Assembly (NCBI GenBank): GCA_030919125.1
Contig: CP121470.1
Span: 744,001 to 808,000 of the forward strand
Source: Methanoregula sp. SKADARSKE-2
GTDB lineage: Archaea > Halobacteriota > Methanomicrobia > Methanomicrobiales > Methanospirillaceae
DNA length: 64,000 bases
Direction of reading: 5' to 3'
Shown here: piece after piece, positions 18,733-28,448 of the stretch
How positions within the stretch are numbered: position 1 is the stretch's first letter
How the letters are laid out: the number at the start of each line of letters is the position of its first letter
The notes under the pieces: model-generated
What the model was told of the DNA's origin: nothing
Database searches by the model: none
What the model saw: the letters and a program-made list of their open reading frames with translations, nothing else
Translations under genes and position numbers: made by a program

Positions 18733-20655
18733 ATGGATTCAGCAGAACAAGCGCCATCGCAGAATACAGGAGCATATGAGGTATCCCCGGAGGGCCCGCA
18801 GGCAGCCTCATCGCAGATTGAAGTGCCTCCCAAACTGATCGATCAGGTGATCGGCCAGGACCATGCAGTCGAAGTAATCCGGAAAGCTGCGGTACAGCGA
18901 AGGCATGTCATGATGATTGGAAGTCCCGGTACAGGCAAATCCATGCTGGCGAAGGGGATGGCCGAGCTTCTGCCAAAGGAAGAACTGCAGGACATTCTGG
19001 TCTATCCGAACTCTGATGACTCCAACAACCCGGTTGTAAGGACTGTAGCGGGTGGGCGGGGGAAGCAGATTGTTGCCGCGCATAAAGCCGAGGCAAAAAA
19101 GAAGATCCAGTTCCGCAACACGCTGCTGATGCTTCTTATTCTTGGTATCATCGCGTATGCATTCATCACCTACCAGTGGCTCCTTGGAATTATTGCAGCG
19201 GCGTTTGTCTTCATAGCAGCGCTCCGGTACACAACGCCACGTGAAGAGGCGATGGTTCCGAAACTTCTTGTTTCAAGCGACAACAAGAATATCGCACCCT
19301 TTATCGATGCAACGGGATCTCACGCGGGCGCACTCCTTGGCGATGTGCGCCACGATCCATTCCAGAGTGGTGGACTTGAGACGCCGGCACATGACCGGGT
19401 CGAAGCCGGTGCAATCCACCGGTCAAACGGCGGGGTCCTCTTCATCGATGAGATCAACACCCTTGACCCGCACTCCCAGCAGAACCTCCTGACTGCCTTA
19501 CAGGAAGGCGAATTTCCCATAACCGGGCAGAGCGAACGGTCGAGCGGTGCAATGGTCCGGACGGAACCGGTTCCCTGCAAGTTCGTTATGATTGCGGCAG
19601 GGAATCTCGATGCAATTCAGGGAATGCACCCGGCGCTTCGTTCCCGTATCCGCGGGTACGGATACGAAGTGTATATGGCAGAGAGCATGGAAGATACCCC
19701 GGAGAACCAGCAGAAGTACATCCGGTTCGTTGCGCAGGAAGTGAAAAACGACGGGAAGATCCCGCACTTTGACCAGAGTGCCATCGATGAGGTCATACGG
19801 GAGGCCAGGCGCCGTTCGAACCGGAAGGGGCACCTCACCCTGAAGCTTCGTGATATGGGGGGTCTCATCCGCGTAGCCGGGGATATTGCCCGTCAGGAAG
19901 GAGCGGCAATTACTACCGCTGACCACGTCATAACCGCAAAGACAACGGCCCGATCGATCGAAGATCAGGTCTCGGATGAGTACATCCGGAGAAGCCGGGA
20001 ATACGAGCTCACGGTTATCAGAGGGACCCGGGTAGGCCGGGTCAATGGCCTTGCGGTCATGGGAAGCGATTCGGGTTCGGTTCTCCCGATCATGGCAGAA
20101 GTTACTCCTGCACAGGGTGCAAGTGGCACGGTTATTGCAACCGGGATGCTCAAGGAGATTGCACAGGAATCGATCAAGAACGTCAGTGCAATCCTGAAGA
20201 AGTTCACCGGGCGGGACGTGAAGAATGTCGATATCCATATCCAGTTTATCGGCACCTATGGTGGAGTCGAAGGAGACTCAGCCTCAATCAGCGTTGCAAC
20301 TGCGGTCATCAGCGCAATTGAGGGGATCCCCGTTCGTCAGGATGTGGCCATGACCGGCTCGCTCTCGGTCCGGGGAGACGTCCTCCCGGTCGGCGGTGTG
20401 ACATATAAGATCGAAGCCGCAGCAAAAGCAGGGATCAAGATTGTCCTGATCCCCCGTACGAATATCAACGATGTTCTCATCGAAGAGCGATACAGATCCC
20501 TCGTCACCGTTGTCCCGGTTGATACGATCGACGAAGTCCTCAAGTATGCGCTCGTGCCGGAGAATGCCGAGGGTTTCCTCGCCAAACTCAAGAAGATGAC
20601 GATGAGATCCACGACAATGATCCCCGACACTCCTGTCTGCAATCCCGTGCCCTGA
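18733..20655 (+). CDS. lonB: Archaeal membrane-anchored Lon protease (LonB)
   Basis: 640-residue AAA+ protease. Walker A GSPGTGKS is at residues 63-70, two transmembrane helices lie at about 126-160 within the ATPase domain, and Walker B reads [12 protein letters not shown]. The C-terminal protease domain has the Ser-Lys dyad: Ser516 in [10 protein letters not shown] and Lys559 in [11 protein letters not shown]. The inserted helices are diagnostic of archaeal LonB, which degrades misfolded proteins at the cytoplasmic face of the membrane. ATG follows AGAGGTAAATCC. tldD begins one base after its stop codon. Confidence 0.97.
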   Translation: MDSAEQAPSQNTGAYEVSPEGPQAASSQIEVPPKLIDQVIGQDHAVEVIRKAAVQRRHVMMIGSPGTGKSMLAKGMAELLPKEELQDILVYPNSDDSNNPVVRTVAGGRGKQIVAAHKAEAKKKIQFRNTLLMLLILGIIAYAFITYQWLLGIIAAAFVFIAALRYTTPREEAMVPKLLVSSDNKNIAPFIDATGSHAGALLGDVRHDPFQSGGLETPAHDRVEAGAIHRSNGGVLFIDEINTLDPHSQQNLLTALQEGEFPITGQSERSSGAMVRTEPVPCKFVMIAAGNLDAIQGMHPALRSRIRGYGYEVYMAESMEDTPENQQKYIRFVAQEVKNDGKIPHFDQSAIDEVIREARRRSNRKGHLTLKLRDMGGLIRVAGDIARQEGAAITTADHVITAKTTARSIEDQVSDEYIRRSREYELTVIRGTRVGRVNGLAVMGSDSGSVLPIMAEVTPAQGASGTVIATGMLKEIAQESIKNVSAILKKFTGRDVKNVDIHIQFIGTYGGVEGDSASISVATAVISAIEGIPVRQDVAMTGSLSVRGDVLPVGGVTYKIEAAAKAGIKIVLIPRTNINDVLIEERYRSLVTVVPVDTIDEVLKYALVPENAEGFLAKLKKMTMRSTTMIPDTPVCNPVP

Positions 20656-20656
20656 T

Positions 20657-21985
20657 ATGCCCGCGATCCGTTATTATGATCTGCGGCATGTAACGGGACA
20701 GGTAACCCATATCGATATCGATAACGGCGTTGTGGAGTCTGCCGGAACTTCTTTCTTCAATAAAGCGGTATTGAGGGTCTTGACTGCGACCGGATGGGGG
20801 ATCCTCCAGATCGACAACTACTTTCCCGGGAAGCGAAAGTTTGACGATCTCCTCGCGGAAGCATCCCGGCTTGCGAATATTACCGAGGAGCGGGTTACCC
20901 TCGGGGATGCAGCCGGAGGAGTACTTCCCATCCCCCCCATGAGAGAAGATCCACGGGATGTAGATATTGAAGAGAAGTCGTCCCTGCTCGCCGGGATAGA
21001 AGCCGCAGCGGTGGATCCGGCCGTTACCAACCGCAGGGCAAACTACATCGAGAGGATCGAACGGATACATTTCTCTGATAGTTCCGGTATCGAGTATTCG
21101 TATGAGCTGTGCAGATCGGGATTCAATGTCCTCGCGGTTGCATCCCGGAACGGGAATGTCCAGATGGGGTATGAGCGTGAGCATTCCATCCATGGATTTA
21201 ATCTTCGCCACCAGGAAGATCTCGGAAGAAAGGCCGCCGGGGTTGCGGTCGCCCTCCTTGATGCAAAACCCGTAAAAGGAGGAAAGATGCGTGCTGTCCT
21301 TGATCCGGAACTTGCCGGCGTCTTTGCTCATGAAGCGGTAGGTCACGCAAGCGAAGGCGACCTTGTCGCAGAAGGGAGTTCGGTTCTCAAAGGAAAAATC
21401 GGGACAAAGATCGGGAACGAGATCCTGACCATCGTGGATGACCCCGGCCTTCACGAGTTTGGTTTCGATCCGGTCGATGCCGAAGGGGTAGGAGTCCGGA
21501 GGACGGAGATAATCCGGAGAGGAATTATCAACGAATTCCTGCACAGCAGGGAGTCCCTTGCAAAAGTCGGGAATGGTGTTGCAGGCCACGCCCGGGCAAT
21601 GCCCGGGGAGCCACCTCTTGTAAGGATGTCCAACACGTTCATCGAAGCCGGTGATTCTACCGAGCAGGAGATCTTCGAGGAGTGCAATAATGGGATATTC
21701 CTGAAAGGTTCCCGTGGTGGGCAGGTTGATCCCGGCCGGGGAATATTCCAGTTCAACGCAGAGTATGGGTACCTGGTAAAAAACGGGGAATGCACAACCA
21801 TGGTGCGGGATGTCTCGCTCTCCGGTGAAATTCTGACAATTCTCCACGGGATCGTTCTCTTGGGAGATGATCGCAGGATGAGCCAGGGCTATTGCGGTAA
21901 AGGCGGGCAGAGCGTCCCGGTGAGTGACGGGGCACCCCACGTGCTCCTGCTCGATGCGGTGGTGGGTGGCAGTGGCGTGGATTGA
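20657..21985 (+). CDS. tldD: TldD-type metallopeptidase
   Basis: 442-residue active subunit of the TldD/TldE (PmbA) zinc protease, which degrades unfolded or modified peptides in the cytoplasm. The HExxxH zinc motif is HEAVGH at residues 225-230, followed by EGDLVAEGS. Family-typical C-terminal regions are GGQVDPGRGIFQFNAEYGYLVKNGE-like and VSLSGEILTILHGI. The gene is immediately downstream of lonB and overlaps tldE. Confidence 0.95.
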   Translation: MPAIRYYDLRHVTGQVTHIDIDNGVVESAGTSFFNKAVLRVLTATGWGILQIDNYFPGKRKFDDLLAEASRLANITEERVTLGDAAGGVLPIPPMREDPRDVDIEEKSSLLAGIEAAAVDPAVTNRRANYIERIERIHFSDSSGIEYSYELCRSGFNVLAVASRNGNVQMGYEREHSIHGFNLRHQEDLGRKAAGVAVALLDAKPVKGGKMRAVLDPELAGVFAHEAVGHASEGDLVAEGSSVLKGKIGTKIGNEILTIVDDPGLHEFGFDPVDAEGVGVRRTEIIRRGIINEFLHSRESLAKVGNGVAGHARAMPGEPPLVRMSNTFIEAGDSTEQEIFEECNNGIFLKGSRGGQVDPGRGIFQFNAEYGYLVKNGECTTMVRDVSLSGEILTILHGIVLLGDDRRMSQGYCGKGGQSVPVSDGAPHVLLLDAVVGGSGVD

Positions 21986-23258
21986 TGAGGTAATCAGAGA
22001 AGCGGAAAAGACCGTTGATGAAGTAGAAGTCTATTCCGTTGAGGGCAGGTCAGTCTCTGCCGAGCTGAAGCAGAAGAAGATCAATCTTGCGACGATCTCG
22101 GAGGATGTCGGGATTGGTATCAGGACTATCCGCCAGGGGAGGATTGGATCTTCGAGCACCAATAATCCTGCCGACTGGAAAGCCTGCCTGAAAGCGGCAA
22201 TTGCCAGCGGAGAGCTTGCAACACCCCACCAATGGGGAGGACTCCCGGATCCCCGGCCTCTTCCCGGTGCACCGCTGGCCTTTGACCCGTCAATGCACGT
22301 TGAGCCATCCGTTGCCAGAGATTTTCTTGCGCGAATGCTCTCCGCGGCGGAGGAGCATGAGGCGGATATAACCGGGGGATCTGCAGGGCTTTCTACCGCA
22401 ACGGTGACGCTTGCCAACAGCAGGGGAATACGGTACACGGATAAGCGTTCAGGAATTTCCCTCTCCCTTGAGGCGATTCACAACCAGTCAACCGGCTACG
22501 AATTCGACCATTCCTCTTTTGTGGATGAAGTGGATCCGGAAACCGTTGGGGAGAGAGCGTCCTTTTTCGCCTGTGAATCGGCGGGAGGGAACGATATACC
22601 GACCGGTAATTACGATGTGGTCCTCTCACCGCTTGCTTATGCCGAGCTCCTTGGAGGGGTATTCATTCCCGCCCTGAATGGTCGGAGTGTCCATGCCGGG
22701 AGATCGCGTCTTGCCGAATCGCTCGGGAGAGAGATCATGGGTCCGGGAATAGACATGTATGACGACCCTCTCCTCCTCCATGCGAGCGGGAGCGTCCGCT
22801 GGGATGCGGAAGGAACTGAGACCCGGCGGATAGATTTTGTCAAAGACGGGATCCTGAAAAATTTCGCGTACGATCTCAAGACCGCGTACCGTTACGGGAA
22901 GCAGAGCACAGGCAATGCTGTACGGGGGAATTTTGGGGTTCTTCCCTCCATTGGCCATCATAATTTTGTTGTTGGCGGAAAACGGGATGCAATCGGCGAT
23001 GAGCCGGTTGTATACGTACACAATGTTGTCGGGGCGCATACCGCAAACCCCATGAGCGGAGAGTTCTCGGTTGAGATCTCCAACTCATTCCATGCGAACG
23101 GAGAATCGTTCGAGACGCCCATCCGGAGTGCGATGCTCTCCGGCAATGTCTTTGAGATGCACAAGGAAGTTGTCGGGATGAGCAAGAAGACCCGGACCAT
23201 TGGATCCATGATCGTTCCGTCAATAAAATTACGTGACCAGCAGATTATCGGGTGGTAA
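21972..23258 (+). CDS. tldE: TldE/PmbA subunit of the TldD/E protease
   Basis: About 428 residues; the non-catalytic partner of TldD, lacking a HExxxH motif. It has the matching architecture with EVYSVEGRSVSAELKQ near the start, AYAELLGGVFIPALNGRSV in the middle and SKKTRTIGSMIVPSIKL near the end. I chose the GTG at 21972 (MAWIDEV) within the tldD C-terminus; an ATG at 21924 would add 16 unlike residues. The overlap indicates coupled translation with tldD. Confidence 0.92.
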   Translation: MAWIDEVIREAEKTVDEVEVYSVEGRSVSAELKQKKINLATISEDVGIGIRTIRQGRIGSSSTNNPADWKACLKAAIASGELATPHQWGGLPDPRPLPGAPLAFDPSMHVEPSVARDFLARMLSAAEEHEADITGGSAGLSTATVTLANSRGIRYTDKRSGISLSLEAIHNQSTGYEFDHSSFVDEVDPETVGERASFFACESAGGNDIPTGNYDVVLSPLAYAELLGGVFIPALNGRSVHAGRSRLAESLGREIMGPGIDMYDDPLLLHASGSVRWDAEGTETRRIDFVKDGILKNFAYDLKTAYRYGKQSTGNAVRGNFGVLPSIGHHNFVVGGKRDAIGDEPVVYVHNVVGAHTANPMSGEFSVEISNSFHANGESFETPIRSAMLSGNVFEMHKEVVGMSKKTRTIGSMIVPSIKLRDQQIIGW

Positions 23259-23602
23259 CCAATGATCCCTATCCCGCAATAATATTACCCCCTTTTACCT
23301 GAGAAGAGATCGCATTTTCAGGGAAGGATAACCGCATAAAGCGGAGGGGGGAGTAGGAGGCATTTCCTCTGCTCCCGGTGTGATGTACCGCTGTGCGCTG
23401 GTGCACAGTAAATGGCGACATATTTAATCTAATCGGGCCCGGTTCCGCGTTTGATTATATTTGATTATAATTACATTGTAATATTACACCTGCAGTACAA
23501 CGGCGCTTTATACCTATCAACGGGATGCGAATTCTTTTACGATAAGCGGGCATTCTGATGAATAAATAAAACTCCTTGACCCTGAAGTGGGTCTGCACCG
23601 AA
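23259..23602. other. AT-rich intergenic region before broken regulator
   Basis: 344 bases without a gene. It holds a tandem TTGATTATA motif at 23451-23470 and the 12-base palindrome listed separately, both upstream of the broken winged-helix regulator. Confidence 0.5.
23477..23488. promoter_or_regulatory. Perfect palindrome TGTAATATTACA, possible operator
   Basis: A perfect 12-base palindrome preceded by the tandem TTGATTATA repeats, 115 bases upstream of a winged-helix regulator gene. Palindromes of this kind are typical dimer-binding sites; autoregulation by the neighbouring (now broken) regulator is a guess. Confidence 0.4.
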
Positions 23603-24363
23603 ATGACCGATCTGTTTGCTACTCTCTCGGCATCCGATAAACGCCGGAACCTGATGATCCTCCTCAAAACCGGGCCGAATGACGGGTGTACTATAGAAGA
23701 ACTCGGGGTCACATCAGCGAATATGATCCCCCTGATAAGGATCCGGGAAGAGGCCCATCTGATCACCCAGTCGGGAAGTATCTACTCTCTGATGTTAATC
23801 GGTCTCGCACTTGCGACCCGTATGGACAAACTCACGAGAATGGCAGAGTTTTTTGAAAAGAGATCTTGCCTTCTGGTATGACACAACCTCGACGTCATCC
23901 CGCGCGATCTTATAAACGATAACTCGGATATCGGCAAGTACACGCTCCTGACTGTACCCGAAGCCGATCTTTTTGACATTAACCCTTCCTGAACAATCTG
24001 AAAAATCCCAAGACGGTGACCGGAATTGCCTACCACCGCCATCCGAGTTTCCCCCGGTTCTTTGCAGCTCTTGCGGAGAATGGGATAAAATCTTTCCCGG
24101 TATTCACTCCTGCAGTTTATTTCCTCATTGGGGAACGGTATCCGAAGTTCCTTGAAGAGTATCTCCCCCGCCCCAATGCAGAATTGTATGGGCTTGAAAC
24201 ATGACCTGAAACTCTCCTGTGCTATCTCCGACACCTATCTCTCCTTTCTCCCTCTTTCTCCTGACGGGGGCTTTTTGCGACCGCCCGTGACGTAACCGGC
24301 CGTGATCCATCTGCGATTAGATGGAAAGAACGCCTCGTAGCGCACTATCGTGAACAATCTGTG
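23603..24363 (+). pseudogene. FilR1/DUF1724-type winged-helix regulator, decayed
   Basis: The N-terminus MTDLFATLSASDKRRNLMILL and the block LALATRMDKLTRMAEFFEK are typical of methanogen winged-helix regulators with a C-terminal FilR1 (DUF1724) domain. After residue about 90 the frame ends, but other frames continue the same protein: LDVIPRD, then VTGIAYHRHPSFPRFFAAL and FTPAVYFLIGERYPKFLEEYL to 24204, then AISDTYLSFLPLSPDGGFL and WKERLVAHYREQS to about 24360. Four or more frame breaks show an old pseudogene. The complete protein would have been about 250 residues. Confidence 0.7.
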
Positions 24364-24557
24364 ATGACAGATTCTTTCGGAGTGGTTGTTACCGGCAAAT
24401 GAAATTCCAAAATGTCTGAAGCGTTTTTCCCTGGTAATCCCGTTTTTTTCGCGGACCTGTGTTTACGCTCTACCGACTCAGATAAATAAGGTAATAATCA
24501 AGTGAAGAGTACCTAAATTAACAAAAGTTACCAATCGGTAAAGACCGGTGATTGTCT

Positions 24558-24821
24558 GTGAGTCTTCTTCTCGTCACTATCCTGCTCGTTCTCGCCATTG
24601 TTGCGATTGCGTACTACCTGGTAAAAAAACTCTCTCTCCTCGTCGTTAATGCAGTTCTCGGGCTCCTTGTACTTTTTGCTCTCAATTTTTTCCATCTCAT
24701 GCAATGGATAGGAAAACCCGATCTGGGCTATGGTCTTCCAACAGTCCTCATCTGTGCGGTCGGTGGCTTTCCCGGAGTACTTATCCTTGTCCTCCTGAAT
24801 ATTCTCGGCATAACCGTATAG
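24558..24821 (+). CDS. BofA-like small membrane protein
   Basis: 87 residues with three hydrophobic helices (MSLLLVTILLVLAIVAIAYY, the central LVVNAVLGLLVLFALNFF and the C-terminal VLILVLLNILGITV) and the conserved central LLVVNAVLG and final GGFPGVLILVLLN blocks of the pro-sigmaK processing inhibitor BofA family. In Bacillus BofA controls an intramembrane protease; in archaea the role is unknown. GTG at 24558 behind GGTGAT is chosen; TTG at 24552 is the alternative. Isolated, on its own promoter in an AT-rich region. Confidence 0.75.
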   Translation: MSLLLVTILLVLAIVAIAYYLVKKLSLLVVNAVLGLLVLFALNFFHLMQWIGKPDLGYGLPTVLICAVGGFPGVLILVLLNILGITV

Positions 24822-25124
24822 ACCTCCCCAACGATGAGGTCTCCTGCTCAAGGCCGGGTGTCAGCAGCAGAGTGACAAACTTTTGAAAGGGGATGCTGCC
24901 AGGGGGATTCCGTTCAGGTTGCCTTATCCTCACAAGGAGAGCGCAGGGTTTTTGGATCAGAGCCCTCCCCGGACCGCAAGACATGTCTCCGTCCTGTTTG
25001 TCATCTCGATCATTGCCTTCAGTTTCGTTATCATGTAATGTCTGATGAGGAGTAGCGGCGGGATCTAAAATTCAGATACTATTAAGCCCTGCAGCGCTTA
25101 GAGTCGTACTGAGGTGACAGACCC
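24822..25124. other. Intergenic stretch without recognised gene
   Basis: About 300 bases. I see no coding evidence and no RNA structure that I can name. An AT-rich patch at 25075-25090 (ATACTATTAAGCC) may be the promoter for the next gene pair. Confidence 0.4.
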
Positions 25125-25280
25125 ATGTGTAGTGTTGGCGGACCTACGGATATTGACATTCCCCCGGACCGGGTAAAAGGAGTGGATTACCGGTGCGACG
25201 AATGCGGGGAACGCTTCAAGGGCATTGGCAGGAGGCCGATCTGCCCGAGCTGCCAGTCCGAAGATGTGAAAGCGGTATGA
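25125..25280 (+). CDS. Small zinc-ribbon protein, 51 residues
   Basis: A short protein starting MCSVGGPTDIDIPP with a four-cysteine zinc ribbon YRCDECGERFKGIGRRPICPSC (two CxxC knuckles 16 residues apart). Its last four bases (ATGA) overlap the start of the next gene, so the two are a coupled pair. Such stand-alone ribbons may bind nucleic acid or a protein partner; the function is not known to me. Confidence 0.8.
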   Translation: MCSVGGPTDIDIPPDRVKGVDYRCDECGERFKGIGRRPICPSCQSEDVKAV

Positions 25281-25750
25281 GTTTTTCTCTTGGCGACGAG
25301 ATCGCTCTTCTCCAGGGAAAAGAATCTTTCTTACTCGTAGCCCTGGCGGGATCTCGTTTCTGCCTCTGCATCGAATCTTCCACGGGTGAGTACTGTCAGG
25401 GCGTCGACCCCACCGATCTCATCGTTGTATCCGCTCCAGAAGGGGGCGAAGTTGAGCCGGGGATAATGCTCATCGAGCTGGTCCGGAAATACCATCTGCC
25501 CCTCATCGTATTGCCAAAAGATCACCCCGGCTCAAAGCGACTATCGTATGTTGTATCCGTAGGTCCAGAGATCCATGCTGACTGTTCTATCCGACGGGGA
25601 ACCCATCCCGAACAACACGTCATCTGCGCGAACGATGAACTCCATGGATTAACGATTGCCACCTCGGCAGAGGGGTTCGAGGTCTCATCAATCCCGGACG
25701 GCGTAACGCTGAAGCGCCTACAGTTTCAGATGAAAGCGGTTTTTTCCTAA
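25277..25750 (+). CDS. Conserved-looking hypothetical protein, partner of zinc ribbon
   Basis: 157 residues starting MSFSLGDEIALLQGKESF. I do not recognise a family. It appears soluble and alpha/beta. Notable segments are LLVALAGSRFCLCIESSTGEY at the front, a central hydrophobic strand PGIMLIELVRKYHLPLIVLP followed by KDHPGSKRLSYVVSVG, and the C-terminal HVICANDELHGLTIATSAEGF. The start ATG overlaps the zinc-ribbon stop, arguing for joint function. It sits about 120 bases upstream of the ATP synthase operon on the same strand but with a separate promoter between. Confidence 0.75.
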   Translation: MSFSLGDEIALLQGKESFLLVALAGSRFCLCIESSTGEYCQGVDPTDLIVVSAPEGGEVEPGIMLIELVRKYHLPLIVLPKDHPGSKRLSYVVSVGPEIHADCSIRRGTHPEQHVICANDELHGLTIATSAEGFEVSSIPDGVTLKRLQFQMKAVFS

Positions 25751-25817
25751 AAAATTGGAGCTCTTTTGCCCCTGCCGGTTCTCCGGGATGCCACTCTCGG
25801 GGGAGAGTAAATAACAA

Positions 25818-25828
25818 TACATATATTG
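25818..25828 (+). promoter_or_regulatory. TATA element of the ATP synthase operon
   Basis: The sequence TACATATATTG lies 45-50 bases upstream of ahaH, in the only AT-rich patch of the gap. A start of transcription near 25850 would give a short leader carrying the strong GGAGGG ribosome site. Confidence 0.6.
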
Positions 25829-25870
25829 TTTTTTTCACCAACTATTACACTGCCGTGAGAGGAGGGTTGG

Positions 25871-26200
25871 ATGAAGACTGAGGTCCTAAAAGACATCAAA
25901 AAAGCTGAAGAAGAGTACCAATCTATGATCAGTGCGGCTCAGGATGAGAAGAAACACAGTAGATCTCATGCCGAGCTGGAATCTGAGAATCTGGTCACCA
26001 AGGCGCAGAGCAATGCTGAACAATACAAAAAGCTGAGACTGGAAGAAGCACGGCACCAGGCGGCACTTAAGCACGCTGAAATCACAAAAAGCGGCAGTCA
26101 GCGAGCGGCGGCACTGAAGGTGGAAGGAGAGAAGAACCTTTCAAGAGCGGTGCAGTTGCTGGTTTTGCGGTTTAAGGAGCAGCTGCATGTTAGCGCCTAA
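25871..26200 (+). CDS. ahaH: A-type ATP synthase subunit H (stalk)
   Basis: 109-residue, strongly charged, almost entirely coiled-coil protein (for example AEEEYQSMISAAQDEKKH and NAEQYKKLRLEEARHQ), forming the peripheral stalk with subunit E. First gene of the ahaHIKECFABD operon; ATG behind GGAGGG; its end overlaps ahaI by 14 bases. Confidence 0.9.
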   Translation: MKTEVLKDIKKAEEEYQSMISAAQDEKKHSRSHAELESENLVTKAQSNAEQYKKLRLEEARHQAALKHAEITKSGSQRAAALKVEGEKNLSRAVQLLVLRFKEQLHVSA

Positions 26201-28157
26201 GCGGATGAGCAGGCTGCTCATCGCTGCTTCACGGGATCAGTTGTCACCAGTTATCGCAGAGCTGTATCGCCACCATCTCTTCCATATCGAAGAGTATGTC
26301 GATTCCGGAGCGGATGGATACGAGGGTTTCCGGATTGGCGCACCCCTTTCGGGAGCGAGTGAGGCATCCACGGACTTACTCAAGATCCGTGCCATCGAAA
26401 ATGCCGTTTCCATAAACGCTGAGGATATTGAATTCCGGGCAGTAGGCGCCCGCCCCGAACTGATGGCGAAGATCGAATGGGAGCTCCCTCTTCTTGAACG
26501 TGAGGTGGAAGAGCTGACGGGCAGACGCTTAAAGCTTGAGATCCGTGTGAAGGAGCTCCAACAGAAGATCCAGGAGATCATGCCGTTCTCCGAAGTACCA
26601 TTCGATCTGGATCTTCTTCGGGGATACAAGGAGTTCTCCGTTTTTGCAGGATATGTGGCACGTGAGCCGCCCCTCACCGTTCCTTCCGAGGTGTACTTCG
26701 CGAAGGGAAAAGAGAAGAGTTTCATCATTGTCATAGTCCTCGCCGTTCAACGAGATGCCGTCGAAAAAGCTCTGCAGGGGTCCGCATTCCTGGCAGTTCA
26801 GATCCCTGAAGAATCAGGATCTGCCCAGAAGAGGATCACGGATTATACCGGGCAGATCGCATCCGCGGTGGAGGAAATCTCCGAAATCGCGAAGAAGCTC
26901 GATGAGGTAAAAACGAAGCATGCCGGGTTCCTTGTTGCCTGTGAAGAAGTCTTACGGGCGGAAGTGGAGAAGACCGAAGCCCCGCTCCGGTTTGCAACCA
27001 CCCGCCAGACCTTCGTGGCAGAGGGCTGGGTCCCGTCCGAGTCCGTCGATGCGGTAAGTAGTGACCTTGTGAAGGCAACCGGGGGAAAGATCTATGTTAC
27101 GGTTATCCCGACCGATATTGAGCACGATTCCGTGCCGGTCGAGTATAACAACCCGTCATTTGCAAAACCGATCCAGTTATTCATGGATGTCTACTCCCGT
27201 CCGAAGTATACCGAAGTCGATCCCACACTGATGCTTGCCATCGTCTTCCCCCTCTTCTTCGGGCTGATCCTCGGTGACTTCGGGTACGGGCTGATCCTCC
27301 TTGCACTCGCATTCGTGCTCGGAAGGTTCATGAAAGGCGAAGACGGCCAACAGTTCTTGAAAGTGCTCAGGAATGCGAGTATTTCAACCATCATCTTCGG
27401 TCTCCTGTTCAGCGAGTTCCTCGGTGCCAAACTCCTGTGGGAGCCGCTCCTCCCCTCCCGTCACCTGAACATCGGCGGGGAAGCGACCGGGCATGGCGCA
27501 GCAATTCCCGATCTGATGGTCCTCTCCTTATGGATCGGCATCCTGCACATCACGCTCGGCAGGGTTCTTGGCATGTACAACCACGCAAAACAGGATCATG
27601 GCGAGCACCGCACCAAGACGGTTATGGCCAACTTCGGCTGGCTTGCCGTGATGTGGGGGCTTGTCATTGCGATCTGGTCATTCGTGCCAATACCACTTAT
27701 GCCAGACCTCAGGGGACTTCCCGCTATTATGTCGGGAGTCGCGATCGGGTGCATTATCGGCGCCGTCTTTATCGTCCTCGGTGTTGTATTCATCGCCCGT
27801 GACGCAGTCCTTGAAGTGATCGAGCTCCCGACCATCATCAGCCACGTGCTCTCGTACACTCGTCTCGTGGCAGTCGGGCTCTCATCCGTCGCTATCGCGA
27901 TGATCGTCAATTATATGTCGATTGAGAAGCTCATCAGCCCCGGTCTTGAAGATCTCTCAATTGTTGGGATACTTATGATCCTTGTCGGTGTCGTGATCTT
28001 CCTGCTTGGGCATACGCTCAACGTGGCACTCGGGATCCTGGGTGGAGGTCTTCACTCCATCCGTTTGCATTATGTCGAATTCTTCACCAAGTTCTACAAA
28101 GGTGGAGGCAAGAAGTACGTCCCGTTCGGGATGAAAAGAAGATTTACGGAGGAATAA
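26187..28157 (+). CDS. ahaI: A-type ATP synthase subunit I (stator a)
   Basis: 656-residue stator subunit. The first about 330 residues are cytoplasmic with long helices (EVEELTGRRLKLEIRVKELQ); the C-terminal half has about eight membrane helices with conserved family parts PTLMLAIVFPLFFGLILGDFGYG, and SHVLSYTRLVAVGLSSVAIA, which carries the essential arginine facing the c-ring. The start MLAPKRMSRLLI overlaps ahaH; the ATG of MSRLL (26205) is an alternative. Confidence 0.96.
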   Translation: MLAPKRMSRLLIAASRDQLSPVIAELYRHHLFHIEEYVDSGADGYEGFRIGAPLSGASEASTDLLKIRAIENAVSINAEDIEFRAVGARPELMAKIEWELPLLEREVEELTGRRLKLEIRVKELQQKIQEIMPFSEVPFDLDLLRGYKEFSVFAGYVAREPPLTVPSEVYFAKGKEKSFIIVIVLAVQRDAVEKALQGSAFLAVQIPEESGSAQKRITDYTGQIASAVEEISEIAKKLDEVKTKHAGFLVACEEVLRAEVEKTEAPLRFATTRQTFVAEGWVPSESVDAVSSDLVKATGGKIYVTVIPTDIEHDSVPVEYNNPSFAKPIQLFMDVYSRPKYTEVDPTLMLAIVFPLFFGLILGDFGYGLILLALAFVLGRFMKGEDGQQFLKVLRNASISTIIFGLLFSEFLGAKLLWEPLLPSRHLNIGGEATGHGAAIPDLMVLSLWIGILHITLGRVLGMYNHAKQDHGEHRTKTVMANFGWLAVMWGLVIAIWSFVPIPLMPDLRGLPAIMSGVAIGCIIGAVFIVLGVVFIARDAVLEVIELPTIISHVLSYTRLVAVGLSSVAIAMIVNYMSIEKLISPGLEDLSIVGILMILVGVVIFLLGHTLNVALGILGGGLHSIRLHYVEFFTKFYKGGGKKYVPFGMKRRFTEE

Positions 28158-28160
28158 ATT

Positions 28161-28436
28161 ATGGTAGCAGAAGCAATTGTACCATCGGTAGATGTTGGAA
28201 TGACCATTGAACAAATCAAGGCAACGCAGATCGGAATGAAGGCAGTTGGGGCAGGTGTCGCAGTCGGTCTTACCGGTATCGGAACCGCCGTTGCTGAGAT
28301 GGGTATCGGATCAGCCGCAGTCGGTGCAGTGGCCGAGAACAAGGACATGTTCGGCGTTGCACTGCTCTTCACCGTCATTCCGGAAACCATCGTTATCTTC
28401 GGTCTGGTCGTTGCTCTCCTGGTGTTGTTCGTATAA
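28161..28436 (+). CDS. ahaK: A-type ATP synthase subunit K (c-ring)
   Basis: 91-residue two-helix proteolipid. The ion-binding glutamate is in LFTVIPETIVIFGLVVALL of helix 2; helix 1 has the glycine-rich GAGVAVGLTGIGTAVAEMGIGSA. The N-terminus carries about 14 extra residues (MVAEAIVPSVDVGM) before helix 1, slightly long for the family. One glutamate per hairpin means a standard ring. The coupling ion cannot be decided safely from the sequence. Confidence 0.95.
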   Translation: MVAEAIVPSVDVGMTIEQIKATQIGMKAVGAGVAVGLTGIGTAVAEMGIGSAAVGAVAENKDMFGVALLFTVIPETIVIFGLVVALLVLFV

Positions 28437-28448
28437 CCGGGGCAGACA

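Noticed and set aside
20588-21940. Open minus-strand frame of 450 codons
   Set aside because: Antisense to tldD with its HExxxH motif; no recognisable domain or ribosome site.
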